The notes under the pieces: generated by a model
Seen by the model: only the letters and a program-made list of their open reading frames with translations
Database searches by the model: none
What the model was told of the DNA's origin: nothing
Shown: piece after piece, positions 11,599 to 22,612 of the stretch
How the letters are laid out: each line of letters starts with the position of its first letter
How positions within the stretch are numbered: position 1 is the first letter of the stretch
Program-made: the position numbers and the translations under genes
Source: Butyriboletus loyo
Lineage: Eukaryota > Basidiomycota > Agaricomycetes > Boletales > Boletaceae
DNA length: 38,602 nt
Direction of reading: 5' to 3'
Assembly (NCBI GenBank): GCA_038093515.1
Contig: JBBPSI010000228.1
Location: 1 to 38,602, forward strand

Positions 11599-13372
11599 AT
11601 GACGTTCAAGTTCGCGAAATCCGACGGTGTACTTTCACGTTTTTCCCAGGTTCTAATTGCGCTGGCATTTGCCCATTTCGCCTCTGGCTCCCAGTATGTT
11701 GTTTTTTGTTGGATAACAGCCAGGATCCACTAACATCCACAGGACCTGGCAACAACCTTTGTCCTCTGGGTCGAGCATACTTGACGACACACAGCCCGCT
11801 TACTTTAATACCGGGTTGAGCATGCTTGACAACACAGAGCCCGCTTACTTTACGACCCTGCTTGATACATACGGTGGTCGGGCTGATTGGGAAAGCTATG
11901 TGGCGAAGACGGGTGAATTCGCTCAGCGGCTTCTCAACGGCACTGTTCCTCTGAACGGTTTTCGCCACTATTGGATCGTAAGTAGGCCAACGCCAGTTTT
12001 CCGTCACATTTTCTGATCTCGAACCACAGCAAGACACCAACTACCTCCAGTATTATTATCAAGTGAGACAGGAAGCCTTCAACGCTCTTGGTAACAATGT
12101 AACTCTGGACCAATTAAAGAACTTCGGTGCATTGAACTATGCTGCCGAGTTCCGCGACGACTCCGAGACGAAGCTGGGTGTCCCATCGAACGACATAATG
12201 AACGAGCCGCAGTCAGAGAACCTCCAAAATTCTGTTGGCTTTTATGAGTCGGTCAGCCAGGGGGACCCTGAGACTACTAATCCTTGGGTTGAGTGCGTTG
12301 TGCAGGTTCTTTCCACATTCTTAATCAACAAACATCCATCTTCCCAACAGTATCCACTTTGCCCTTCTGCCATGCATCAGGGTGAGCATTAGTGTTCTTG
12401 CTCATATCGGTTAGATTGCAGACACGTTCCAGGGATACTACAACATTGGAACAGAGTTGTCGAATGACCCTAATGTTGTCAGGAGTACGTCCCTCCGTCC
12501 AACCAAATGTGCAAATATAGACTCAGTGTATTTAGATACACTCTACTACAGCATGTGGATCGAAGGGAACACATCTCCTAGCTCTGTCAAGAAATACGAC
12601 GGTAGGCATTTACCACTAGTTTCATCTACATTTTTCTCAAAGCTTCCTCTTTTATCAGATCTTCTCGCAGCAGCGACCCAAGATGCCGAAGAAACTGAAT
12701 GGGAACGTTGGGCTGAGATCTTCATAAATGCATCCCAACTTGAAAAGGCGTTCTTCGACCTGGCGACAGAAGATTACAAGTACATTGAGGCGCCATACAA
12801 TATCCTGGGAACAAATGGTAGCTTCACAATCAGTCCTTACGGTAACAGCACGCTCTTTCTCGGTGTTGAGGATTCCAACGTCGTCATTACAAGCACTTCC
12901 TTTGAGGCTCGTGATTCATATACCCCTCACACGGCCACAGCAAAGCTAATATGACTGACAGTGGAACGTCACGAACGGCATGGAAGGCTATACCATCCAA
13001 ACCACGGATACTCAGCAGTATCTCAGTTGGTCCACCGTTGTCCCGAATCCGCCACATTATACAGTCCAGACCAGCGATGCCCAGTATACATGGGCAATTA
13101 ACCCCGTCTCTGGAACCAACAGATCTCAGTAAGCTATTGGACGTCCACTCGGCTGTATTGCAACCCGTAATTTGTTCTTCGCAGGTTGTTCTTTTCAGAC
13201 AATCAGGCGTTCGTTCTCGACTGGAATGTAGACGTTGAGCAACCAACGGTATGAGTGGCAGGACGATCACATATGACTGTTCATCCACTAATGACCATCA
13301 TTACAGGTGTTCGCAACAAACAACTACCAGGGTGTGAGTCAGACTTGGAACCTGACGTTCCAGGCTGCTTGA
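11599..13372 (+). CDS. Secreted TENA/THI-4 + beta-trefoil fusion protein, copy T1
   Basis: Ten exons: 11599-11693, 11743-11977, 12030-12296, 12351-12381, 12422-12484, 12536-12601, 12659-12906, 12962-13128, 13185-13248 and 13307-13372; about 433 aa. Residues 1-31 are a signal peptide (core VLIALAFAHFASG). The TenA-like part has LLNGTVPLNGFRHYWI-QD..YLQYY, matching the family F..G.LP...F..Y..QD..YL pattern with the catalytic Asp and the Tyr three residues on. It also has WVEC..YPLC (catalytic Cys region), YYSMWIEGN, and NASQLEKAFFDLA with the expected active-site Glu. About 145 residues follow with three trefoil-like repeats (GSFTISPYG, GYTIQTTD, FFSDNQAFVLDW), ending QTWNLTFQAA. A unique 15-codon tandem duplication lies in exon 2. 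The seventh intron uses a GC donor. The end of exon 3 could be 12296, 12299 or 12305, all in frame. TenA enzymes release aminopyrimidines from thiamine breakdown products; the substrate here is unknown. Confidence 0.8.
11774..11863 (+). repeat. 15-codon tandem duplication inside T1 exon 2
   Basis: Two adjacent 45-base units encode SILDDTQPAYFNTGL and SMLDNTEPAYFTTLL. The other four T copies have a single unit, so this is a recent in-frame change private to T1. It lies just after the predicted mature N-terminus. Confidence 0.8.
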
Positions 13373-14040
13373 AAGATGGGATGGAGTGCTTGATGGACTA
13401 ATAATGGTGTTCGTTGAGAAAGACTGTAAGCTGATCGACAATGAATGATGCAGCAAGTTTCGGTGTTTTGGGTGGGCAGTTTGAATCACCACGTAGGCGT
13501 GATGAGCATTGAGGGACACGCAAGGGACGTACCAAACTGTTTCCATCATGTTTCGCGCGTCTAAGATGTACGAATACTTTCTCTGGAACGTCCACGAACA
13601 CGCACGCCCAAAACGGGAGCGAAACCCAGAAAGATGCCCATAACACAGCCACACGACAGCGAGTCAGTGCCCGGCGTCGATCAGCGTTAACTTACGCCAA
13701 CAGTCCGGTACGTTCTATCACGTTTATTGCTGTGAAGTCAGGGAATATGGATGCCATGTCTTCAAAGACTTTCCAGCAAGCAACACATCGCGAGTTCGCG
13801 CTTCCTGCGAGTTCGTGGAACGCTTAGTACCGCATTGAAATGCTGCGCAACTCTTCTTCGGTGCTATTCGTGACTGTGTGTTTGGCCGCCCCACCACTCC
13901 GAAGAATGCCTGTAGATGCATCTACGACTACGTCAACATCATCCACCCAATCCTCTGCCCACTCGAACGCATCGCTTTCAATGGTGACCCTCCCTAGCTC
14001 CCGTTGATTGAGACCTCCCACCACTCCGTGATCACATTAT
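13373..14040. other. T1 3' flank, then an unassigned minus-strand remnant
   Basis: About 13373-13560 is T1 3' flank and resembles the DNA behind the other T copies. 13560-13670 resembles 32620-32740 and 33060-33085, so it is a shared repeat; on the minus strand it reads a hydrophobic VLWASFWVSLPFWACVFV. From 13690 to 14085 the minus strand reads coding-like pieces, broken by frameshifts, that I cannot assign: KFGVRPDHLDNVITEWWEVS and VDDVDVVVDASTGILRSG. No intact gene is supported. Confidence 0.35.
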
Positions 14041-15225
14041 CGAGATGGTCAGGACGAACCCCAAACTTGCTGGCATTCGTAAGTCCACATGTTTATAGCA
14101 CTCGCGAATACTGAGATGAAACGTTATCCAGCCAACTTCGTTCCTGCCCTCGCCTTTGAGATCCGCCGCAGACTCGCCCCCGAGGTCCATCGCAAACTCA
14201 GGGTCAAAGATGGACTTCACAGACTTCAGCATGCCAAAGATGTGCAGAGTATCCGCGAAAAGCAGCTGGGAATTCCGAAGAATGCAGTCATGAATGAGCT
14301 AATCTCAGAACAGCTCTTGAGAGATTTATTTATGAATTTGTTACTCAAGAGGGGTGATTGGCTTGAGTACGTCTCATGGCGAGTAGTGATGTTACTTTTG
14401 TTAGAGCATTTCTGACCTCTATCAGGGATTTTCTATCATTACGAACAGGTTGTTGAGAGATCCGACAACCATCAGATCTTCTGGAGTGGTAGGCATAATC
14501 GAATTATGCATGCATATCCGAGATCGGAGGATGATAACCGCGTTCATGGCACAGGGCAGGAAGGACACTGTATCGACGCCGCCATGAGCGGTGGTTGTAA
14601 GTGCGAGTTTGCCGCGCAGTGGGGCGGTGCTTTCTTGCTCCAGATTTCTCGACAGGTGTCTCGTCCTGCATGGGGCGCAGGCACGAGGCTGTCACGTCAG
14701 GAGTACTCAAGGACGGTAATGAAAGGTATTCCCATTAGGAAGAACGACACAAACAGGTACCGCTCTGATGTTACCAAACTCCATGCCATGCAGTGTCCGC
14801 TTTCAAACCATAAACGCATTGGCAGTACTTGATCCCGTGGTTAGAGCCCCCCTGGTTGGCTAGGTTAATTGATTGTTGCTTTCCTTTGGTCCATCCCCCC
14901 GCTTAGGGGAGAGGACCTCTTCGAGGTCCATGTGGAGCAGTGTAATCAATTAACCGGGCCATTAGATGCAGGTCTGGGCAAGAGCAGTCGACAACAAACA
15001 TCCGGCACTATTAAGATGGTGCGAACGTATGTGATCGGGCGTAGACCGGGACGTGAAGGAACGACAACCAACTCCGCGATCTTGCCATCTGGTCTTCCAT
15101 TATAATCAACGGTGGCGTGGACGACATCAGCGATCGTCGGTCGTCCTGGGTCTCCTGACTCTGCCAGAAGGCCCACGTTCGAAACCATATGTTCTACTCG
15201 GATCCTACCGCCGTTGATTCTACTT
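14041..15225 (+). pseudogene. Diverged TenA/trefoil relic psi-2 (inverted relative to the others)
   Basis: The plus strand carries REKQLGIPKNAVMNELISEQL then GDWLEY. These match CEKQLGVPS..IMNELQSEKL..WVEC of the T genes. Next comes an intron to ctatcag, then GFSIITNRLLRDPTTIR, which matches GYYNIGTELSNDPNVVR. The next exon-like block starts near 14515, and an intron ending ttgctccag at 14643 leads into ATTTCTCGACAG, matching ATTTTCTCACAG at the start of T exon 7. Numerous stops and frameshifts follow. The part from 14880 to 15220 is the same block as 10434-10830 and 33360-33720 in reverse. The unit is flipped compared with psi-3, psi-4 and psi-5, so an inversion of about 1.2 kb has occurred. 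Confidence 0.65.
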
Positions 15226-15234
15226 ATGGCCATA

Positions 15235-15779
15235 CATTAATTGATCAGATGACATGTTCGCCTGCGGTGAAACGCAATGCTGCACAATTATGCAGGACGG
15301 CACCACTTCCATCCATAGCCACTTTCTTTGACAGGTGTGCGAACACCTCGGGCCCATCAGTCCATCCACGTTCGAAACTCAAGCGACGTAGTTTCATGTC
15401 TGATTTCCAATGAACACGCCACAAAGACGTTTACGAACAGACCAGGTTACCACATATCCCCGAATCACCCCAGAGATCTTGTAATGTATGTACCCTTCCA
15501 TTCATTGGTAACGACACGCTTCTTTGTTTGTCCGAGCGAAATGTAAGATTGGAACCTTGGTGTCTCGATGAAATCCGCACTCTGCCCAATAGGTGCGAAG
15601 CACCGCAAGACCCATATGGATGGTCTCGGAATTGCGTAATTAGGTTGCGATGACGCCTACTGCTTTTACTGGAAGTGATGTATTGTTCGGACACGGGTGA
15701 GTGATACGATGCATAAAAGCTGACCATCCTCGCGTTTACGCATTATCAACGCCCTCTCAGTAACGGCGTTCTGACCACG
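15235..15779 (+). promoter_or_regulatory. Upstream region of T2
   Basis: Nearly the same as 11070-11598 ahead of T1 over about 530 bases, including the TATA-like cataaaagc at 15712-15720 and the identical cgccctctcagtaacggcg just before the ATG. The left edge joins the inverted psi-2 relic. Confidence 0.6.
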
Positions 15780-17523
15780 ATGACGTTCAAGTTCGCGAAA
15801 TCCGACGGTGTACTTTCACGTTTTTCCCAGGTTCTAATTGCGCTGGCATTTGCCCATTTCGCCTCTGGCTCCCAGTATGTTGTCTCCTGTCGATTAACAG
15901 CTAGGGTCCACGTAATAACACTCACAGGGTCTGGCAACAACCTTTGTCTTCTGGGTCGAGCATGCTTGACAACACAGAACCTGCTTACTTTACGACCCTG
16001 CTTGACACGTACGGTGCTCGGGCTGATTGGGAAAGCTATGTTGCGAAGACGGGTGATTTCGCTCAGGGACTTCTCAACGGCATACTTCCTCTGAACGGTT
16101 TTCGCCATTATTCGTTCGTAAGTAGACCAACGCCAGTTTCTCGTCACATTTTCTGATCTCGAACCACAGCAAGACATCAGCTACCTCCAATATTATGATC
16201 TACGGAGACTGGAAGCCTTCAACACTCTTGGTAACAATGTGACTCTAGACCAATTACAGAACATCCAGGATTCGGCCCAAAGTGGCGCTGCCTATGTTGC
16301 CTCTTTCCGCGATACCTGCGAGAAGCAACTGGGTGTCCCATCGGTGGACATAATGAACGAGCTGCAGTCAGAGAAGCTCAACAATTCTATTAGCTATTAT
16401 CGCTCGGTCATCCAGGACCCTACGACCACCAATTCTTGGGTTGAGTGCGTTGTGCGGTTTCTTTAATCTTGGTTCACTAACACACGTGCATCTTCTCCAC
16501 AGTATCCACTTTGCCCTTCTGCCATGCATCAGGGTGAGCATTAGTGTTCTTGCCCATATCGGTTAGATTGCAGACACATTCCAGGGATACTACAACATAT
16601 CAACAGAGTTGTTGAATGACCCAACGGTTGTCAAGAGTACGTCTCTCCGTCCAATCAAATGTTCAAAGTAGACTCAGTGTATTTAGATACAATCTACTAT
16701 AGCATGTGGATCGAAGGGAACTCATCGCCCGACTATGTTGACGAATACGACAGTAGGCATTTACCACTAGTTTCATCTACATTGTTCTCAGAGTTTCCTC
16801 TTCTATCAGATTTTCTTACAGCAGCGACTGAAGGTGCTGCGAGCACAGAATGGGAACGTTGGGCCATGATCTTCAGAAACGCATCCCAAAATGAAAAGGC
16901 GTTCTTCGACCTGGCGACAGAAGATTACAAGTACATTGAGGCGCCATACAATATCCTGGGAACAAATGGTAGCTTCACAATCAGTCCTTACGGTAACAGC
17001 ACGCTCTTTCTCGGTGTTGAGGATTCCAACGTCGTCATTACAAGCACTTCCTTTGAGGCTCGTGATTCATATACCCCTCACACGGCCACAGCAAAGCTAA
17101 TATGACTGACAGTGGAACGTCACGAACGGCATGGAAGGCTATACCATCCAAACCACGGATACTCAGCAGTATCTCAGTTGGTCCACCGTTGTCCCGAATC
17201 CGCCACATTATACAGTCCAGACCAGCGACGCCCAGTATAGATGGTCAATTAACCCCGTCTCTGGAACCAACAGATCTCAGTAAGCCATTGGACGTCCACT
17301 CGGCTGTATTGCAACCCGTAATTTGTTCTTCGCAGGTTGTTCTTTTCAGACAATCAGGCTTTCGTTCTCGACTGGAACGTAGATTTTGAGCAACCAACGG
17401 TATGAGTGGCAGGACGATCACATGCGACTGTTCATCCACTAATGACCATCATTACAGGTGTTCGCAACAAACAACTACCAGGGTGTGAGTCAGACTTGGA
17501 ACCTGACGTTCCAGGCTGCTTGA
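15780..17523 (+). CDS. Secreted TENA/THI-4 + beta-trefoil fusion protein, copy T2
   Basis: Ten exons: 15780-15874, 15928-16117, 16170-16448, 16503-16533, 16574-16636, 16687-16752, 16810-17057, 17113-17279, 17336-17399 and 17458-17523; about 422 aa with no stops or frameshifts. The signal peptide is identical to T1. Exon 3 is diverged from T1 (FRDTCEKQLGVPSVDIMNEL), but from the middle of exon 7 through most of exon 8, intron included, the two are identical. TenA residues are kept: FRHYSF-QDISYL, PLC in the fourth exon, WIEGN, and NASQNEKAFFDLA. One trefoil change is YRWSINPVSG in place of YTWAINPVSG. The seventh intron again has a GC donor (17058). An esterase pseudogene lies tail-to-tail downstream. 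Confidence 0.8.
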
Positions 17524-18197
17524 AAGATGGGATGGAGTGCTTGATGTACTAATAATGATGTTCGTTGAGAAAGACTGTAAGCTGATCGACAATGAATGAT
17601 GCAGTAGGTTTCGGTGTTCCGGCCCGTCCAGGTGGCCAGTAATCACCACGTACGTGTGATGAACATCGACTCGGAGAGACACACAAGGAACATGCCAAAG
17701 TGTTTCAGCCAGGCTTCCCGAAGATGTAGGCATGCGATAGTACCCATGCAGTTGCCTAAGTGTAGGAGGGTTCATGCCGTCATCTAATTGGTTTACAGTA
17801 ACCTGTAGAACAATGTAGGATTACAGGGTAATCAGTAAAGCATGTGATGTTTTTCCTTCTCAAGTGACAAACCAGTTATTCAAAGGATCGGATAGCGGTA
17901 CGAGCTTTGTCGAGTTTGAATCAGCCGCTTGGAGCAATGGTATCGCATCTGATCACGAATCGGGAAACTGCATGTTTCTATGCTCGACTTATATGCATGT
18001 CAATTTAATGCTCCAGGCGGATAGCTGGGAAGGGAGCTTGGCTCATGCGTTTCCGTGAAATTCAATCTCGGAAACATCCAGAGGATCAACATTTCAGTGC
18101 AATTGAAACGCTCACGAACGGGCGTAAGCGTAATAATCCATGGGCATGGGTGCGATCGTCGCTCCAAGTCGAATCCTTTCAGTCCGAAACACATCCA
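17524..18197. other. Region between T2 and the esterase pseudogene
   Basis: No gene. It is a diverged duplicate of 24332-25014 behind T3, sharing for example gtttacagtaacctgtag and gaacaatgtaggattacagg. It should hold the 3' ends of the two convergent transcription units. An open frame on the minus strand (18000-18197) is only readthrough from the esterase, whose stop codon has mutated. Confidence 0.55.
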
Positions 18198-19335
18198 TCG
18201 TTGTACTGTCGTAGCCGTCACCGTCTCCCAAAACCTGTAAAGCGTGGGCACACGTCAACGAGTATCAGCAACATGTCACCATTCATACCGAAAACAGGCC
18301 ATGGTAAAAAAAAACAGACGTTCGCGCATCGCTGGAGCAACGCCGGATCAGGTTTGACGGGCATGATATTTGGTACGCCTTCCTCCGTACGATTGAATAC
18401 CATTTCCGTCCCTCCAATGTGGTATTTATTCCAGTAGGGAGTGATGTTGGTCCGATCAAATTTAGTGTTGACGTCGTAGTATTTGGCGAGGGACATAAAG
18501 GATTGGGAGAAGGCGACGATGAACTGAGTGTTGTTGTAAGGAGGGGGATCGCTCGGGCTAAGATGGCTGCATAGACCGCCGGTTGAGAATGCGTTGGGAG
18601 GGAGAGAGGATAGGGCGTACCTGTCGAAGTAGTATGCGAGGTCGTTAGCATGAGTCGCAGGTGGGACTGCAAAGAGACCCTGAGACAGTTCCATCAAATC
18701 CATGGGAAAGCATGTACAGATCTTGGAAGATTGACCTTCCACGAACGACCAGTGAATGCCCGGAGCAAGTAGTAGGTCGGACACATAACTGTGGGTATTG
18801 TCTTGGGAACGAAGACACTACAGTGGCAGGATTGAAGTTGTACTTTTTCCGCAATTCTGTTCGGCTATATACTCACTTGAGGAACAAGTAATCCTCTGAA
18901 GCGGCCGGTGTCGTGTTCTGTCGTCTGTTGTATCCGTATGATGAGACTGGGGCGGTCATGTTGATACCGGATTTGGCTTGATAGCACATGTTAGGGTTCT
19001 GTGTCGCGGGTTGTACACCAGGCTCGGGACCGGTGGCTGAGGTGCTTGAAATGTCAAATTTCCTAGGAGGCAAATCGAGTAGATCAGGATGGCCATACGC
19101 CGGGCACGATCGAAGAGAGGTCTATACAAGACTCACCACGGAGAGGTAGAGCGGCATAGCGGATACTCAAGAAATTAGTGATGTTCATCTGTGCGTTAAA
19201 GTATCCTGGTATTGTGCATAACCAAGATCCACAATTGGCGCAATCGTGTTTATACTTGCGTTCGTGGCGGCGCTCACAAGCGAAGTCGAAGAGGTCAACC
19301 ATAATGTAATCGATCCAGGCAAAGCCACAAACCAT
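18198..19335 (-). pseudogene. Type-B carboxylesterase pseudogene (CE-A), catalytic core deleted
   Basis: The N-terminal part (19335 down to about 18788) and the C-terminal part (about 18783 down to 18198) match the intact copy at 25015-27422. The middle, including the oxyanion-hole WIHGGG and the nucleophile motif GESAG, is gone. The breakpoint is at about 18780-18786, where CAATACCCACAG is joined straight to TTATGTGTCCGACC; the missing piece equals about 25604-26891 of the intact copy, near 1.29 kb. Other lesions are frame-disrupting insertions near the signal peptide, a single-base loss near GPEPGVQPATQNPNMCY, and the terminal TGA changed to CGA at 18198-18200. It cannot make an active esterase. 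Confidence 0.85.
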
Positions 19336-21035
19336 CCATCCTGACGCAACTTGGGAAGGAAGATTGGCTTGCATTAACAGGGATGTTCTGATTTTACACC
19401 AGCAAGATGACTGATGGCCGTCGAGGCGAAGTTCGTCCACATCGGCCGCAGTGTCTCATTACAGTTGTTGCGGTCACGATACTTCTGAGTGGGCCCCAAT
19501 GTCAGTATTACTCAATGGGAACCTCTGTATCTTGGGGGGGGCTCAAGACAGCGTCTGTGTGCTAGGGAAGCTTCCAAATGACACGCCCGGTCATGAAACA
19601 CGACGCCTGGGGCGGCGATGCACGAAAACATCACCACTTGCGCCTCACAACTCGATCGTCTCCTTGGCCTTGAATTTCCTATTCGACCGATCCGCAGAAT
19701 GGAAACAAAATTGGTTTCTGTACAGATCGAACTCGATGTACGGTCTATCGAGCACCGTCCATAGCGTTTGAGAATCCTGTTCTTATTGTTGCTGGAGCGT
19801 CTGGGTGGGACCCATCTCGGTAGCCGAAGGAGAAATGGTAGAGTAGAGCGGTACGGCGAGTGCGAACATAGAGTTTTGTTTCGGAACGACTGTAGGGACC
19901 ATGATGTGAGGGGGATTGAGGATGAGTCACAACAGAAATACATTTTAACTGGTTCTTTCGTGTGATGAGCTTGAACGCGTTCTCCGTCTCGTGGAAAACG
20001 GTCCCAGGAAGACCGACGAGACATGGGTTCCGGCCTTGGCGGACTAGGATTAATGAGCAATTGTAGAGTTTAGTATCGAGTGAAATGAGTCAAGTGCGCT
20101 TGTTGCTCACCTGTGAGCAGCGCCATTAAGGTCGGCCTTCACCAGCTTAGCGTGCATAGCAGACGCATTGGGCATCTTTCCTGCATGCGCGAATGAAGAA
20201 GCATCATGGACACTCGGCCCTGGCAGCTCAGGCCCATCCAAAGCCGATGCAGCGGTATAAACAAGTCAAACCTATCCAAAGCATGACATGTCACCCACAC
20301 AATGGAGCACAGCAGGTAAGGTACCCACAGCACACACCTGGTCGCAGGTTTCTCCAACTTCCAAAGCCGTTTTGACCCTGCTGTGTTTCGCGCCAACGGT
20401 TTGAGATTCTTTCGGCCTGTTTTAGAGCTTGCTTCGCGACTCTGTCTTTCTTGGCTCTACTCTCCCGTGCAGGATTTTCGAGGAGTATGTGGCGGTCCTT
20501 GATGCGGTTCTCGTATGCTCCAGCGGAGTCAGATAATATCTACCGGACATACGTCGGCGTAATGGGTGGCCGTAGTCATCTTGAGACGCTGATTCTATCA
20601 AACGTTTGTTGAGTCTCTTTTCCATGTCAATTTGGGATTCGTATGGACCTTGCGGTATCAGTGATTGGTTTGTAAGGATCTATAACTTCTTTCTGGTTCG
20701 TAGTCATCGAGGAAGCACGCTCGCGCAAAGTTAATGAGTTGTTGGTGACCGTGAAGTCACGTGCCTGGATGTTAATGGGTGGCAGAAACAAACAAATCAC
20801 AATACTATGTACACTATCCGACAACGAATCCCCGCGGTCGAAGTAGTGAGGGAAATGATATATTTTTTCTCCGATACCTCAATCCCCGAAGACGAGATCC
20901 ACCGGTGATCTCTACGATGACCAGTCTGATCCTATTCCGTGTCACGTCAGCACGACCTGACATGCTTGAATAGATACAGAGACCCCACCTGACATACACG
21001 CTGACAACTATTGATCGGTGAAGCGATCAGGAGGG
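19336..21035. other. Unassigned stretch between the esterase pseudogene and relic psi-3
   Basis: About 19336-19450 continues the 5' flank of the esterase copy. From 19450 to 20960 the sequence has no counterpart elsewhere in the window. It contains a 182-codon minus-strand open frame (19512-20060) rich in Arg and Ser, with no family I recognise and overlapping open frames on other strands, which suggests chance. No intact gene, tRNA or terminal-repeat element could be supported. Confidence 0.35.
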
Positions 21036-21460
21036 TCATTCATGTATCATGTCCAAGAGGCTCACCCCAGCCTCTGCATCTTTTGGAATTCCCAGCTGCC
21101 TTTCGAGATACTCTGCGCATCTGGCATACGCATACTGAAATTCGTTTGAAAGTCTGGCCATAAAACTGTAGGTCCGTCTTGGACACTGAATTTGCGATGG
21201 ACTGATTCTCACCAGCATAGAATTCTAGGTAGGCTGCATCTTGCTGTTGCTCGCGGTAAGGCTAGAGACGGAATTCATATTTGCGACCTACGACCATGTC
21301 GTGCCGAAACTCGTTCAGTGGAGCTGTGTCCTTGGCCATTCCGATGGTTCACCAGATCATTCCAAGCTTCTTGGTTTGCCTCGATTGGAGATAGAGTCAC
21401 GGTGTGATCGTTACATTCCTTATGTGATGACTAAGCATACGTAGCCCGAACAGGGCCGCT
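21036..21460 (-). pseudogene. Diverged TenA relic psi-3, N-terminal exons
   Basis: On the minus strand the order is a piece with AWNDLV, then NEFRH followed by a donor (gtaggt), an acceptor ending gcaacag, the exon QDAAYLEFYA, a donor (gtgaga), and FMARLSNEFQ..YLERQLGIPKDAEAG followed by gtgagcc. These correspond in order to DWESYV, LNGFRHYSF, QDISYLQYYD and CEKQLGVPS of the T proteins, with intron positions kept. The catalytic QD and Tyr are still readable. Frames do not join without breaks and the 3' half is absent. The same block occurs at 28630-28920 and 34435-34780. Confidence 0.65.
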
Positions 21461-22078
21461 AGTTCAGGCGATCAGTTATAGCAATACCTGAGGGGACACG
21501 CTGGGCACAATCGGTAAATCACCCCAGATTCCCAAAAGGGGAAAGAGTGAGGGGCTGCAACTTGCAAGAAACAGACTGAATTATTACGGAAAATCAGAAC
21601 CTCGTGAGAATCAGTGTCGCGTGGGGGGTTGTGGATGATGATACGGCAAGGTGAGGGCCAAACTAAGCGGAGTTAGTCTACACTGGCAGGACTGATGTTC
21701 CCAGCGGAACTACATAGTATAACACATGCACCATGAAGCAATCAAATGTATGGCTGACATGCCCACATTTCCAATCTGGAGAGCAGCGAGCTGGAGTGTG
21801 ATTCTGTATCTCGGGAGCATCGCCTCACCTTCAGGATCGAGTGAATGTTGGGATCCAAATTATGTACAGAATATAGAACGGTGCCGAATTCACGGACGCG
21901 AACAAGCAGTTTTGAAATGTGGACAAACGGATTGTCCCCATGAAGCCCACAAGTACCTGCCATCTTTGGAACTGCAGATCCGAGTCACCCTTCCATTCTA
22001 CTTACGGCCGTACATCAATTGATCGGCGGATCCTGGCTTGTTCGGCTCTCGTGAAACACAATGCTACACAATTCATCA

Positions 22079-22250
22079 GAGCCAGTTCGGTATGCTCAGA
22101 CAGTAGGTAGCCGAAATAGTAGGAGTGCAAGCGACTTTGCGGCATTGATACCACATGTGAAGGTTCAGGCTCCGAGCATTCAGTTGTAGCTGCGCCGAGA
22201 ATGTCGCAAAGTCGCTTGCACTCAACTGTCTGAGCATACAGAACTGGCTC
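22079..22250. mobile_element. MITE-like foldback element in the T3 upstream region
   Basis: A 172-base insertion with long inverted arms. The left arm starts gagccagttcggtatgctca and continues with agtgcaagcgactttgcgg. The right arm, read in reverse complement, starts gagccagttctgtatgctca and continues with agtgcaagcgactttgcga. Each block pairs with one mismatch, but the left arm has about 19 extra bases (22104-22122). It carries no coding capacity. It interrupts the repeated upstream region between acaatt and tggccattttgtttgac, where the other copies have about 30 unrelated bases. No clean target duplication could be made out. Confidence 0.7.
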
Positions 22251-22612
22251 TTAATGGCCATTTTGTTTGACGGGTGTACGAACACCTCGTGTCGGGCCAT
22301 CAGTCTACTCGAGCGGCGTAGCCCCACCTCCGATTCCCAATAAACACGCCATAAACACGTTTACGAGCAGACCAAACCACATATGGCTAGGACCTTATGA
22401 TATATGCACCCTTCCATTCTTTGGTGACGACGCGCTGCTTTGCTTGCCGAAGCGAAATGGATTGGAAGCTTGGTGTACGAACCACCCCAAGACCCATATG
22501 GATGTCCCGCAACGAAGCTTGAACAAATCGGTCTTGCTTGTTCGGATATGGGTGAGTGATTCCATGCATAAAAGCCGTCCATCAACGCCCTCTCAGTTAC
22601 AACGTTCTGACC
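22251..22612 (+). promoter_or_regulatory. Proximal promoter of T3
   Basis: This is the part of the shared upstream region left between the foldback insertion and the start of T3. The TATA-like cataaaagc lies at 22567-22575, about 45 bases before the ATG pair, closer than in T1 and T2 because a short stretch (cctcgcgtttacgcatt in T1) is missing. Confidence 0.5.

Noticed and set aside
13690..14085. Minus-strand pieces (KFGVRPDHLDNVITEWWEVS and others) that loosely recall short-chain dehydrogenases
   Set aside because: Frames are broken and the resemblance rests on a few residues; left as an unassigned remnant.
14946..15105. A GEDAGLGKSS-like string in the relic 3' block, resembling a P-loop
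   Set aside because: The spacing does not fit G-x4-GK[ST], and the frame carries stops in each copy, so no NTPase is claimed.
19512..20060. 182-codon minus-strand ORF
   Set aside because: Arg/Ser-rich composition, no ATG-proximal signals, no family match, and competing frames on the other strand suggest chance.
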